From: Nocardia aobensis NBRC 100429
GTDB lineage: Bacteria; Actinomycetota; Actinomycetes; Mycobacteriales; Mycobacteriaceae
NCBI RefSeq assembly: GCF_000308375.1
Contig: NZ_BAFQ01000162.1
Coordinates: 1 to 64,000 of the forward strand
Length of the DNA: 64,000 nt
Direction of reading: 5' to 3'
Position numbers and translations under genes: made by a program. Under the pieces are notes generated by a model. That model was not told the DNA's origin, did not search any database, and was given only the letters and a program-made list of their open reading frames with translations. The first letter of the stretch is position 1. Every line of letters begins with the position of its first letter. This document shows, one piece after another, positions 35,462-43,504 of the stretch.

Positions 35462-35539
35462 GGTGAACAGATCGTGCAAACCTCCGCACGAATGCGAGAA
35501 AACCGCAGAATCAAGGCCGGTTTGCACGAAAAATTCACC
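35462..35539. repeat. Dispersed palindrome-ended repeat, copy 2
   Basis: 78 bp with arms GGTGAACAGATCGTGCAAAC and GGTTTGCACGAAAAATTCAC, and core GAATGCGAGAAAACCGCA. Same element as 31172-31247. It fills much of the 302-bp gap between the DUF559 gene and the XRE regulator, both transcribed away from it; I see no gene in that gap. Confidence 0.75.
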
Positions 35540-35673
35540 ACTCCACGCGATACCGGTGGGACCGGACAGTGCCGAGGTGCAGCGGCGCGGGGCTTCGAAC
35601 CACCGCCTCACGATCACCGCGCATACCAGTGGACTCGCTGCACGAACGAGCCGCTGGTCGTAGCGTGGTAGCC

Positions 35674-36936
35674 ATGGGTGTGGGGACGAAATACGACGAC
35701 AGCGGCATCCCGCCGAACGACCTCGGCCGCCGCCTCCGCGAAATCCGCGCCTGGCGCGGACTGAGCCTCGAAGCCGCCGCCGGACTAGCCGGAATCTCCT
35801 ACGGATACCTCGGAAAACTCGAGCGAGGCGAGAAGTCGCTGGAGAACCGTCGCACCCTCGAGGCGATCGCGGCCGCACTACGCGTGGCACCGAGCGAATT
35901 CTCACCGGTGCCATGGCAAGCCGAGCACCCGAGCGCCAACGATGCGGCCTATGCCGGACTGGTCGCGATCGAGAACGTGCTCGACATCTACGAACTCGGT
36001 GAAGACCCGGACCTGCCGGTGCGGGAGTGGCCAGCTATCAGCGCGGACATCCAGCGGTTGATCGAACTGTCCCAAAGCACAGCCGATTACGCCGCACAGG
36101 CTGAGTTGATGCCGCAACTGCTCGGTGAGCTACATGCCGTTTACGTCCGTTCTCCCGCACATCGACACGAAACTCTGATCGGGATGGTCTGGTGCTACGC
36201 GGCGGCGATGTGGACGAGCAAGCGTCTCGGCGGTCGCGGCCTGCCTCTCTTGGCGGCCAAAGAAGCACAGTATTGTGCCGAGGCTCTGGAATCGCCTGCG
36301 TGGCAGGGATTCACGGCATGGTTGCGCGGAGACGCAACAGGCGGACTGTCGCGGCCGGAACAGTATCGGCGCGCGGTGCGCGTAGCCGACGAATTGCGTC
36401 CTCATCTGAACGACGATGATGTGGTGCAGGCGTACGGGATGCTTCACCTGTCCGCGGCCCTGGCAGCAGCGGTGCAGGGCGACCGCGACACCTCCGAAAC
36501 CCACCTCGGCGAGGCCGATGATGTCGCTCGACGCCTCGATACCGAGGTGGGCTCGTTCGGCCACATGTTCTTCGGCCGCGTGAACGTCGGTATCTGGCAT
36601 GCCACCATCGGGAACGAATTCGGCGACGGCGCGAAGGTGGTCGAGCAAGCGCACCGAGTGAACGTGGCTGCGGTGCCGAGCGCTTCGAGGCAAGCCGAAT
36701 TCCACATGGAGATAGGCCGAGCACTACTGACCGATCGACGTCGACGCGACGAGGGAATCGCCACCCTCATCCGAGCGGAACACCTCGCACCCCAACGCGT
36801 CCACGCAGACGTCTTCGTGCGGGAGGCGGTAGCCGACCAACTCCGCGCCGCCCGCCGCGATGCCGGCGGCCGCGAACTACGCGGCCTGGCATGGCGGATC
36901 GGCATCGCCCCGGACTCCGGCGAGCCCCGCCGCTGA
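35674..36936 (+). CDS. XRE-family transcriptional regulator with helical-repeat C-terminus
   Basis: 420 residues. An HTH_XRE domain at about 13-70 (LGRRLREIRAWRGLSLEAAA, GISYGYLGKLERGEKSLENR) is followed by ~340 residues of paired helices resembling TPR repeats, as in actinobacterial regulators that sense a small molecule or peptide. ATG 35674 starts just ahead of the HTH. Downstream lies a decayed duplicate of its own 3' end and two small ORFs. The family is often beside secondary-metabolite or small accessory genes; target unknown. Confidence 0.85.
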   Translation: MGVGTKYDDSGIPPNDLGRRLREIRAWRGLSLEAAAGLAGISYGYLGKLERGEKSLENRRTLEAIAAALRVAPSEFSPVPWQAEHPSANDAAYAGLVAIENVLDIYELGEDPDLPVREWPAISADIQRLIELSQSTADYAAQAELMPQLLGELHAVYVRSPAHRHETLIGMVWCYAAAMWTSKRLGGRGLPLLAAKEAQYCAEALESPAWQGFTAWLRGDATGGLSRPEQYRRAVRVADELRPHLNDDDVVQAYGMLHLSAALAAAVQGDRDTSETHLGEADDVARRLDTEVGSFGHMFFGRVNVGIWHATIGNEFGDGAKVVEQAHRVNVAAVPSASRQAEFHMEIGRALLTDRRRRDEGIATLIRAEHLAPQRVHADVFVREAVADQLRAARRDAGGRELRGLAWRIGIAPDSGEPRR

Positions 36937-37464
36937 CCGAACACGCCGAACCCGCGCGCTAACCCCACACGGCGAGCCCGAGCGCCGAGTCCGCATGCCG
37001 ACCCCACACGCCAAATCCGAGGCCCAGCCCACACATCAAGTTCGAACGCCGAGCCCGCACGCCGAGAATCACTCACCTGCAAGCACAACACTCTGCGCCA
37101 CAACGCATCCACGCCCACGTGGTCGTGCGGGTTGGTAGCCGACAACTTCGCACCGCCCGCCGCGATGGCAACGGTCCGGCTTAGGGGCCCGACATGACGG
37201 ATCGGCATCGCCCTGACTCCGGCGGATCCGCCGCCGGCTTCGCGCGACTTACCCGAGCACCGAATCCGAGCACCCGAGGCCGAACGCTGCCCGTGAGCGC
37301 GGGCCTGCGCGCATTCCGCTGTCGCACTTGTCCTTTCAGGACAGAAGGCGCGTGACTCGTCTCATACCTTGAGCTACGGCCCCATCGCCGGGTCCGTAGC
37401 CGGCCGAACCCCGGCTCCTCGGCGGTGGGCGCTCTTGCCGACCGAGGGGATGAAGGGGTGCGTT
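36937..37464 (+). repeat. Decayed duplication of the XRE gene 3' end, with low-complexity tract
   Basis: No intact gene. About 37081-37225 copies the XRE coding end (36785-36925) with an offset near 305 bp: CAACGCATCCACGC, GTCGTGCGGG, TAGCCGACAA, CGCCCGCCGCGATG and CGGATCGGCATCGCCC recur in order, broken by substitutions, indels and stops. Between the two copies, 36945-37065 is a degenerate tract built on ACGCCGAgCCCGC. A short hairpin (TGTCC-tttca-GGACA) lies near 37330. Confidence 0.65.
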
Positions 37465-37581
37465 ATGAAAGGCTGTGACTGGATCCTGTTGCTGCTCATC
37501 GCAGCACTGCTCGGACTGACCTTCGCCCTAGCGCGCCTACCCCTGCGAGGTGAACGCCGCCGCAAGGACTCCCAGCGGTGA
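37465..37581 (+). CDS. 38-residue membrane peptide
   Basis: MKGCDWILLLLIAALLGLTF then a basic tail ending RGERRRKDSQR: one transmembrane helix with a cytoplasmic positive tail. AAGGGG lies 7 nt before ATG 37465. The stop overlaps the next start (GTGA), a sign of coupled translation and of real coding. Small N-terminal helix plus basic tail is typical of regulatory or toxin-like membrane peptides; no function can be assigned. Confidence 0.6.
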   Translation: MKGCDWILLLLIAALLGLTFALARLPLRGERRRKDSQR

Positions 37582-37874
37582 CGCCCGCCCACCCGATCGC
37601 GCTCGGCTGGGTCCATCCCGAATCCACCTCCCCGGACTGGGACACCGCCCAAGTCCGCCGCCTGGCCACCCGCCTCGGCTACCGCCTGGTCTGGCCTCCG
37701 GAATCCAGCCGCATCCCCCTGCCCGACCAGGTCCGCGCCACCGGCGCCGAAGCCGTAATCGCCCCGTCCACCCGACATTTCGACTTCCTCACCCTGAACG
37801 CGCTGATGACGATCGCCGACGTGGAAACCGTCCACCCCAGGCTCTCCTTCGCCCGCTGGGCCACTCGCCGATAG
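37578..37874 (+). CDS. Small protein resembling a resolvase N-terminal domain
   Basis: 98 residues. HPIALGWVHPESTSPDWDTA, then QVRRLATRLGYRLVWPP, and later APSTRHFDFLTLNALMTIAD match the alpha/beta outline of a serine-recombinase catalytic domain, but the usual serine-containing start (Y-x-R-x-S) is replaced by GWVHPE, so recombinase activity is unlikely. It is translationally coupled to the 38-residue membrane peptide. Similar small proteins occur in Nocardia and Streptomyces near XRE regulators. Function unknown. Confidence 0.55.
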   Translation: MTPAHPIALGWVHPESTSPDWDTAQVRRLATRLGYRLVWPPESSRIPLPDQVRATGAEAVIAPSTRHFDFLTLNALMTIADVETVHPRLSFARWATRR

Positions 37875-37969
37875 CCGAAAACCGCTGCTGGACAACCAAT
37901 TCGACAGCACCTTGGGCGCCCTCACGTGCCTGTCTGAAGGGCCCGCGCCGACGCGCGTCCGTCACGATC

Positions 37970-38470
37970 TCAGTATCTTCCGGCGCCTCCCTCGGATTCC
38001 CAGCGCTGCTCGCGGACATCGGTTTCCGCGTCACCGCTTCGTACGGTCATCGCCATGAGGTCGGCGACGGTCGCGGTGCAGGTCGGGTCGGCGGCCGCGC
38101 TCATGGCGGCGCGGGCGAGTTCGGCGTTCGTGCGGGGCGGGACGATCAGCAACGCGATGGCCCGGCCCCCGCTTCCCAGCAAGCCGATCGTATGCGCCGG
38201 GCGGTGCCGATAGCCGTCGAGCCGTACTCGATGCTCCGCGGTGTTGAACGCCTTCGGGGCATCGGACCATTCGTCGAGGCAGTAGACCATGCGATGGATC
38301 GCGCCGTATCCGGGTTCGAACGTCGCCAGCAGAGCCGGAAGTTCGGCTACGAGATCATCCCCGTACGGCCACCATGCCCCGTCGAGGCCGCGGGATTCGT
38401 CGGCGTCGATCGTGTATCGCAGGCGCAGCGGTGGGCGCCGCGGCTGGGTCGAGGTGGATTGCAGCATCAT
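37970..38470 (-). CDS. DUF5994 family protein
   Basis: 166 residues. The family pattern is plain: PPLRLRYTIDADESRGLDGA with WWPYGDDLVAELPALL, then WSDAPKAFNTAEHRVRLDGY and HTIGLLGSGGRAIALLIVPP. Members are small actinobacterial proteins of unknown function, frequently several per genome. ATG 38470 overlaps the stop codon of the TetR gene (ATGA), so the two are in one operon; ATG 38467 is the next in-frame start. Confidence 0.82.
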   Translation of the reverse strand: MMLQSTSTQPRRPPLRLRYTIDADESRGLDGAWWPYGDDLVAELPALLATFEPGYGAIHRMVYCLDEWSDAPKAFNTAEHRVRLDGYRHRPAHTIGLLGSGGRAIALLIVPPRTNAELARAAMSAAADPTCTATVADLMAMTVRSGDAETDVREQRWESEGGAGRY

Positions 38471-39170
38471 TGTCGATTCTCCGATCTCGGTCGCGGCGCG
38501 ACCGGTGCGATGGCCGCGAGGCCGGTGAGCAGAATGTCGAGGCCCCGTTCGAGCTCGGTGCCACCGTCGTAGGAGGCCAGGTCCGAGGCGACGCCGCGAA
38601 GCCGCGGAAACTCGGCCGGCGGTAGGCGTTGCAACCCGATCCGCAGCAGGTCGGTGGCTTCGCCGGGCTGCTCGATGAGCTCCTGGAACTCATCCAGCAG
38701 GTGACCGTAGAGAAATCCGAACAGGGCGCGAGAGATACGCAAGGCGTCCGCACCACTGATTCGGCTCGGGCGAGCAGCTCCAGAATATGTTCCAGCGGCC
38801 GGAGACTGCCCAGGGGGCGTAGCCCGAAGGGGGTCACCAGCGGCCTGGTGACCAACACCGGTACCACGTTGGGGTGCGCCACGGCCAAGCGCCGGAAATC
38901 ACGTGCGACAGCGCGGATTTGGCGCCGCCAGTCGGGATCGTCGGTGTCGACGACCAGTTGGTCGAGCACGACCTCGGTGACGCCGTCGAGGAGTGCCGCT
39001 TTGGAGGCGGTGTGGCGGTACAGCACCATCGGATCGCGGTCGAGAGCCTGACCGAGGCGGCGCATCGACAGCCGGCCGGCGCTGTCGCGGTCGACGATCT
39101 CGAGGGCGGCGGCCAGGATCGTGGCGCGGGTCATCGGGCGCTCGGAGGGGCCTGCTCGCGGGTCGTTCAT
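38467..39170 (-). pseudogene. TetR-family regulator, frameshifted
   Basis: The HTH half (TRATILAAALEIVDRDSAGR, RLGQALDRDPMVLYRHTASK) and first ligand-domain helices lie in one frame from ATG 39170. Near 38752-38760 the reading leaves frame, and the rest (RISRALFGFLYGHLLDEFQE to the end at 38467) lies in another. Adding one base gives a 234-residue protein of normal TetR length. No homopolymer is at the break. Three operator-like palindromes lie upstream (39199-39236). Sequencing error or real loss cannot be told apart; the intact operator and in-register operon favour a functional gene or very recent loss. Confidence 0.75.
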
Positions 39171-39198
39171 CGTTTTCGCCGGCTTTCATCGCCCCATA

Positions 39199-39236
39199 CT
39201 TACGCTGTAAGTCTACGCCGTAGACATACGTTGTAG
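39199..39236. promoter_or_regulatory. Three tandem TetR-type operator half-palindromes
   Basis: CTTAC-GCT-GTAAG (39199-39211) and TCTAC-GCC-GTAGA (39212-39224) are perfect 5-bp inverted repeats directly abutting, followed by ATAC-GTT-GTAG (39226-39236). All share TACGyyGTA. They lie 29 bp upstream of the TetR start, the usual autoregulatory position. The rest of 39171-39504 shows no other clear signal or supported gene. Confidence 0.7.
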
Positions 39237-39504
39237 AAGGGCCTAGGCTGGAGTCGACCGACCGCCTTCGGCCGTTCGATGGGGACGCCATCGTCGGCGA
39301 AGACGGTCGATGACCCCCTGGACGACGACACGGACTGCGCACCGCGCCCCGGACATATCCGCCAGTGGAACGAAGAGTCAGCGATACAACGCATGTGACC
39401 GCGCCGAGGACACATCGTCGACTGATTCGCAGCATCGGCCCACTGCGGCCGAGACAGGAGCGTCGAATGACGCGGCACGACAACAGCATCCGCAGCGCGA
39501 AGCG

Positions 39505-39762
39505 ATGATCATCATCCTGCCCCTGCTCGCCGGTGTAGCGATCGGAGCGGTCGTGACGGCCGTCGTCGATCGACGACGCTGCAACGCACATCATTCGGAT
39601 CGCCGACCGAACCCCACCCGGCGCGAGGATACGGCGATCAGCCGGGATCTGAACGAAAACGCCGGTGGCTCGAGACATATCCGTACCCACCCCAGTTGGC
39701 GTGACCGGCTCGAACAACCGCACACCATCGGGCAAACCAACCGATTCGAGGAATCGTCATGA
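39505..39762 (+). CDS. Small single-helix membrane protein
   Basis: 85 residues from ATG 39505: a helix (MIIILPLLAGVAIGAVVTAV) and a polar Arg/His/Asn-rich tail. The frame extends upstream to 39310 without a ribosome site. The stop overlaps the next start as ATGA, indicating coupling. Both genes lie divergent from the TetR/DUF5994 operon and could be controlled by the operators at 39199-39236. Not recognised; composition of the tail is unusual but codon third positions remain GC-rich. Confidence 0.55.
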   Translation: MIIILPLLAGVAIGAVVTAVVDRRRCNAHHSDRRPNPTRREDTAISRDLNENAGGSRHIRTHPSWRDRLEQPHTIGQTNRFEESS

Positions 39763-40178
39763 TCGTCATCTTCGGACTCGTCATCCTGGTCGCCGCCGTA
39801 ATCATCGGTGTCGTAGGAGTATTCGCCAACAGCGGCAACGACCACCTCCTGACCGACAACTTCGCGGTATTCGGCTATCACGTCACCGGATCCACCGGCG
39901 TGCTGTTCCTCTATGGCATGGTCGTCGGCGCCGTCGCGCTCGCCGGGCTGGGCCTGCTACTCGCCGGCGCCCGCCGCACCGCCCGTCGCGGACGCGCCGC
40001 CCGCGACGAACTCCGGTCTACTCGGCCGGGAACACCCGTCTACTACAGCCACACCGGCACAACCAGCGCGACAACCGAACCTGCCGAGGTCCCCGAGGAA
40101 CGCACCCCCGGCCGCCGGACCTTGGCCCCCCGGCGCGGTATGGGAAGGATGTTCGGACGCCGCCCGGCGGTTCACTGA
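39759..40178 (+). CDS. Two-helix membrane protein
   Basis: 139 residues. Helix 1 is IVIFGLVILVAAVIIGVVGV; helix 2 is VLFLYGMVVGAVALAGLGLL, separated by ~25 residues including FAVFGYHVTGSTG. The C-terminal 60 residues are basic and Thr/Arg/Pro-rich. This layout is common in small Nocardia/Mycobacterium envelope proteins, some named for the LapA-like outline. Coupled to the upstream 85-residue protein. Function unknown. Confidence 0.65.
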   Translation: MIVIFGLVILVAAVIIGVVGVFANSGNDHLLTDNFAVFGYHVTGSTGVLFLYGMVVGAVALAGLGLLLAGARRTARRGRAARDELRSTRPGTPVYYSHTGTTSATTEPAEVPEERTPGRRTLAPRRGMGRMFGRRPAVH

Positions 40179-40228
40179 CCACGGCCCGATTCGCAGGCCA
40201 CGAACCCTATCCACCTGCACCTTCTCGG

Positions 40229-40302
40229 TGCCCCCGGTCGGACTCGAACCGACACTGTGCGGATTTTAAGTCCGCTGCCTCTGCCAATTGGGCTACGGGG
40301 GC
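40229..40302 (-). tRNA. tRNA-Leu (anticodon UAA), short variable arm
   Basis: The minus strand folds into a complete cloverleaf: acceptor GCCCCCG/CGGGGGC, a short D-stem GCC/GGC, anticodon stem GCGGA/TCCGC around CTTAAAA (anticodon TAA), a 5-nt variable loop ACAGT, and T-arm GTCGG-TTCGAGT-CCGAC. CCA is not encoded. UAA predicts leucine, yet bacterial leucine tRNAs usually carry a long variable arm. The 74-nt length is class I. Confidence 0.85.
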
Positions 40303-40358
40303 GGCTGGGATAGCGTACCTAAGTCGTACGTCCGTCTCGGAATTGTCCGGGGATTTGC

Positions 40359-41834
40359 TCAGTGCACGCCTTCCATCAGGCGGCTGACCTGCGGGGCTAG
40401 GAAGTAAACGATGATTCCCACTGCGATCGCGACCAGGCCGGTGATGCCGAAGTAGGCGACTTCGTGGCTGGTGTCGTAGAACTCGGACAGGACGCCGGAC
40501 ATCGAGGTGCCGATGCCGACGGAGAAGAAGTAAAGCGCCATCATCTGGGCTCGGAAGGCCTCGGGGGCGAGCTGAGTGGTAACCGCGAGGCCGATCGGGG
40601 ACAGCAGGAGTTCGGAGATGGCGAAGCCGGCCAGGATGACGAAGACGAGCAGCGCGGGAACGGTTGCGTCGTCGAAGCCGGCCAGGGGGACGAACAGGAG
40701 GAACGATGCGCCCATCCCCATCACGCCGTAGGCGAACTTTCGGGGGGTGGTCGGGGCTCGGGTGCCCAGGCGGGTCCACATGAGCGCGAACAAGGGCGAC
40801 AGCACGATGACCCAGATCGGTTCCTCCGAGCCGATCCAGCTCGCCGGCGCGGTCCAGCCGAACAGCGTCCAGTTCATCCGTTCGTCGGAGTAGACGGCCA
40901 GCACCGTGAAGATCTGCTGGAACAGCGACCAGAACACGGCGTTGGCGATGAACAACGGTATGAAGGCCCGCACTCGGACTCGTTCCACCGCAACCACTTT
41001 CGGACTGGTCAACATCAATCCGAAATAGAGTATCGATACCGCCGCGATCACGCCGGTGGTTACCCACGACAGATTCGACAACCGGACCAGCCCGGTCCAC
41101 ATCGCGAGGGCGACCACCACCGCGACGACCAGCAAGAAGGCGATCACCTTCCCGATCTGGCTGCGCGGCAACGGGTTCGGCACTTCCCGCCCGTGGGTAC
41201 CCAGATTGCGCCGGAAGATCACGTACTGCGTGAGTCCGAGCGCCATGCCGACCGCCGCCGCCCCGAATCCGTAGTGGAATCCGAGGTGGGTCTGCAGCAG
41301 CCCGGTGATCAGCGGACCGACGAACGCGCCCAGATTCACACCGAGATAGAACAGCGTGAAACCGCCGTCGGCCCGCGGGTCGCCCTTCTCGTAGAGCGTG
41401 CCCAGCAGTGAGGACGCATTGGCCTTCAACGCGCCGGAGCCGAGCGCGACGAGCACCAGACCCACGCCGACACCGGTCAGTCCGGGCAGCACCGCCAGCG
41501 CGATATGTCCGGCCATCACCACGACGCCGCCGTAGAAGACGGTCCGCTCCATCCCGAGCACCCGGTCGGCCAGCCAGCCGCCGAGCACGGTCGACAGATA
41601 CACCAGCCCGCCGTAGGCGCCGACGATGCCCGTCGCGGTGGATTTCTCCAGCCCCAGCCCACCGTGGTTCACCGAGTAGTACAGGTAGTACCCGAGGATG
41701 GTGAGCATGCCGTAGAACGAAAACCGTTCCCACAGCTCCACTCCGAACAAGTTGACCAGCCCGATGGGATGGCCGAATATCGTGCGCGTCTCCGGCGACG
41801 CCTGCTCTCCCGGGACGGGTTCCACCCTGCTCAT
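40359..41834 (-). CDS. POT-family proton-dependent di/tripeptide transporter
   Basis: 491 residues and 12-14 helices. The POT signatures are present: ELWERFSFYGMLTILGYYLY in helix 1 (with the ExxER-type proton-coupling motif) and FTLFYLGVNLGAFVGPLITG in helix 5. It imports di- and tripeptides with protons, like DtpT. The start is ATG 41834, not the TTG three codons upstream. Monocistronic, between the tRNA-Leu and the ppx operon. Confident as to family; substrate range inferred. Confidence 0.92.
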   Translation of the reverse strand: MSRVEPVPGEQASPETRTIFGHPIGLVNLFGVELWERFSFYGMLTILGYYLYYSVNHGGLGLEKSTATGIVGAYGGLVYLSTVLGGWLADRVLGMERTVFYGGVVVMAGHIALAVLPGLTGVGVGLVLVALGSGALKANASSLLGTLYEKGDPRADGGFTLFYLGVNLGAFVGPLITGLLQTHLGFHYGFGAAAVGMALGLTQYVIFRRNLGTHGREVPNPLPRSQIGKVIAFLLVVAVVVALAMWTGLVRLSNLSWVTTGVIAAVSILYFGLMLTSPKVVAVERVRVRAFIPLFIANAVFWSLFQQIFTVLAVYSDERMNWTLFGWTAPASWIGSEEPIWVIVLSPLFALMWTRLGTRAPTTPRKFAYGVMGMGASFLLFVPLAGFDDATVPALLVFVILAGFAISELLLSPIGLAVTTQLAPEAFRAQMMALYFFSVGIGTSMSGVLSEFYDTSHEVAYFGITGLVAIAVGIIVYFLAPQVSRLMEGVH

Positions 41835-41970
41835 GAGACGCAATTGTCCAGCAACGAGGTACGCCGCTCGGGGGAATCGCCGATCACGCGGGGTGTCGGG
41901 GCCGCACCGTCAGACGGTTCCGAGCGCGCCTGAGGACCGGACCAGTGTGGTAGCGCTGCGCGGCCGCCCC

Positions 41971-42918
41971 TCAGGCGATCGACAGCGCGATACCGTCGAG
42001 AATGTCGTGCTCGCTCACGATCAACTCCGCGATCCCCGCCCGGCGTGCCAGTTCGTCGGCCAGCACCTCGGTGATCACCGCACCGCCGCCGATCACGTCG
42101 ACCCGGCCCGGATGCATGGGACCGAGGGCGGCGCGTTCGTCGTGGTTCATCCCGATCAGGCGGTGGCAGACCTCGCGGAGCTGATCGAATGTGAGCCGGG
42201 TCAGATGCACCCGATCCGAATCGTATTCGGGCAGGTCCAGCGCGACGGCGGCGATCGTGGTCATGGTGCCGGCCACGCCGACCCAGGTGCGGGCGCGCTC
42301 GACCGGAACCACGCCGAAGGCCTGGGCCAGCTGCTGCGAGGCGAAGAACCGCGCGGACGCGACCTCCTCGCCGGTCGGCGGATTGCCGTGCAGGCAGCGT
42401 TCGGTGATCCGCACACAGCCGATATCGGCCGAGTAGGCCTCCTGCACACCGGAGCTGTCCCCGAGCACCACCTCGGTGGATCCGCCACCGAGGTCGACGA
42501 CTACGAACGGCCCTTCGGCACTGGACAATTCGCCGACCGCGCCCGCGAACGAGAGCCGCGCCTCCTCGTCGCCGGTGATCACCTCGGCCTGGGCGCCGGG
42601 CACGACGCGGCCCAGTTCCACCCCGGTCATGGTGAAGAAGTCGTCGCGATTGCGTGCGTCGCGGGTGGCGCTGGTGGCGACCATGCGCACCCGGCTCACC
42701 CCGGCGTCGATCATGCGGTCGACATAATCGTGCAGGGCGACGCGAGTGCGTTCGATCGCCTCCGGATTCAGTTCCCCCGTGGCGTCCACGCCCTTGCCGA
42801 GCCGCACGATCCGCATCTCACGGTGCACGTCGGTGAGGTGGCCGTCCGCGCCGACGTCGGCGATCAGGAGCCGGATGGAATTGGTGCCGCAGTCGACGGC
42901 GGCGACCCGATCACTCAT
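41971..42918 (-). CDS. ppx: Exopolyphosphatase / guanosine pentaphosphate phosphohydrolase
   Basis: 315 residues of the Ppx/GppA branch of the ASKHA fold. Phosphate 1 motif VAAVDCGTNSIRLLIADV at the start, phosphate 2 motif VVVDLGGGSTEVVLG, and adenosine-like VDVIGGGAVI. It removes terminal phosphate from polyphosphate or pppGpp. The length and position after DUF501 match M. tuberculosis Rv1026 (Ppx1-type short form, without the C-terminal HD domain). The start ATG 42918 overlaps the DUF501 stop by 8 bp. Last gene of the eno-ftsB-DUF501-ppx run. Confidence 0.92.
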   Translation of the reverse strand: MSDRVAAVDCGTNSIRLLIADVGADGHLTDVHREMRIVRLGKGVDATGELNPEAIERTRVALHDYVDRMIDAGVSRVRMVATSATRDARNRDDFFTMTGVELGRVVPGAQAEVITGDEEARLSFAGAVGELSSAEGPFVVVDLGGGSTEVVLGDSSGVQEAYSADIGCVRITERCLHGNPPTGEEVASARFFASQQLAQAFGVVPVERARTWVGVAGTMTTIAAVALDLPEYDSDRVHLTRLTFDQLREVCHRLIGMNHDERAALGPMHPGRVDVIGGGAVITEVLADELARRAGIAELIVSEHDILDGIALSIA

Positions 42919-43504
42919 CACTGGCTCCCGCGTCGGCATTCGGTTGGTACTGCTCGTATTTCGGCCAGTCCTGCGGAATCGCGGTGCCGCGCAGTCCGGT
43001 ATCGGCCGCCAGCGCGACGGCTTCGTCACCGAGCGGGTTCAGCCCCGGCCCCTTGGCCAGCGAATGCGCGATCAGCACGTGCAGGCATTTGACCCGCTCC
43101 GGCATCCCGCCACCGCTGAAATCCGTTCCCAGCGACTCGATTTCGTCGCGCTCGGACAGGTAGCTCTCGTGCGCGGCGCGGTAGGCGGCGGCCAGTGCCG
43201 GGTCGGCGGCCAGGCGCTCGGTCATGCCACGCATCAGTCCGGCGGCTTCCTGCCGGCTCGCCTCGGCGGTCAAGCGCGGATCGGTGAGGTAGTAGAGCGT
43301 GGGGAACGGCGTGCCGTCGGGCAGCCGCGGCGCGGTCTTCACGACCGCCGGTTGACCGTCGGGTGTGCGATAGGCGATCGCGAGCACTCCGCGCGGCTCC
43401 CGGCCGAGTTGACGGGCCACGATCTCGAGATCCGCCGCGGCGGGCGCACCCCGCTCGGCACGCGCCTCGCCGGACGAGGGCTCGGGCGTAGCGGGGTCGG
43501 TCAA
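42911..43504 (-). CDS. DUF501 family protein
   Basis: About 197 residues. DUF501 core: LEIVARQLGREPRGVLAIAY, FPTLYYLTDPRLTAEASRQE, FSGGGMPERVKCLHVLIAHS. The start is TTG 43504, whose TTGA overlaps the stop of the ftsB-like gene, with AAGGAGAA upstream; no ATG is plausible. Homologue of Rv1025, always between the ftsB-like gene and ppx in Mycobacteriales. Function unknown. Conserved Cys/His (KCLHVLIAH) may bind metal. Confidence 0.88.
   Translation of the reverse strand: MTDPATPEPSSGEARAERGAPAAADLEIVARQLGREPRGVLAIAYRTPDGQPAVVKTAPRLPDGTPFPTLYYLTDPRLTAEASRQEAAGLMRGMTERLAADPALAAAYRAAHESYLSERDEIESLGTDFSGGGMPERVKCLHVLIAHSLAKGPGLNPLGDEAVALAADTGLRGTAIPQDWPKYEQYQPNADAGASDE

Noticed and set aside
31000..40200. 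Prophage or insertion sequence
   Set aside because: No integrase, transposase, terminal inverted repeats with target duplication, or phage structural gene was seen despite the many broken genes.
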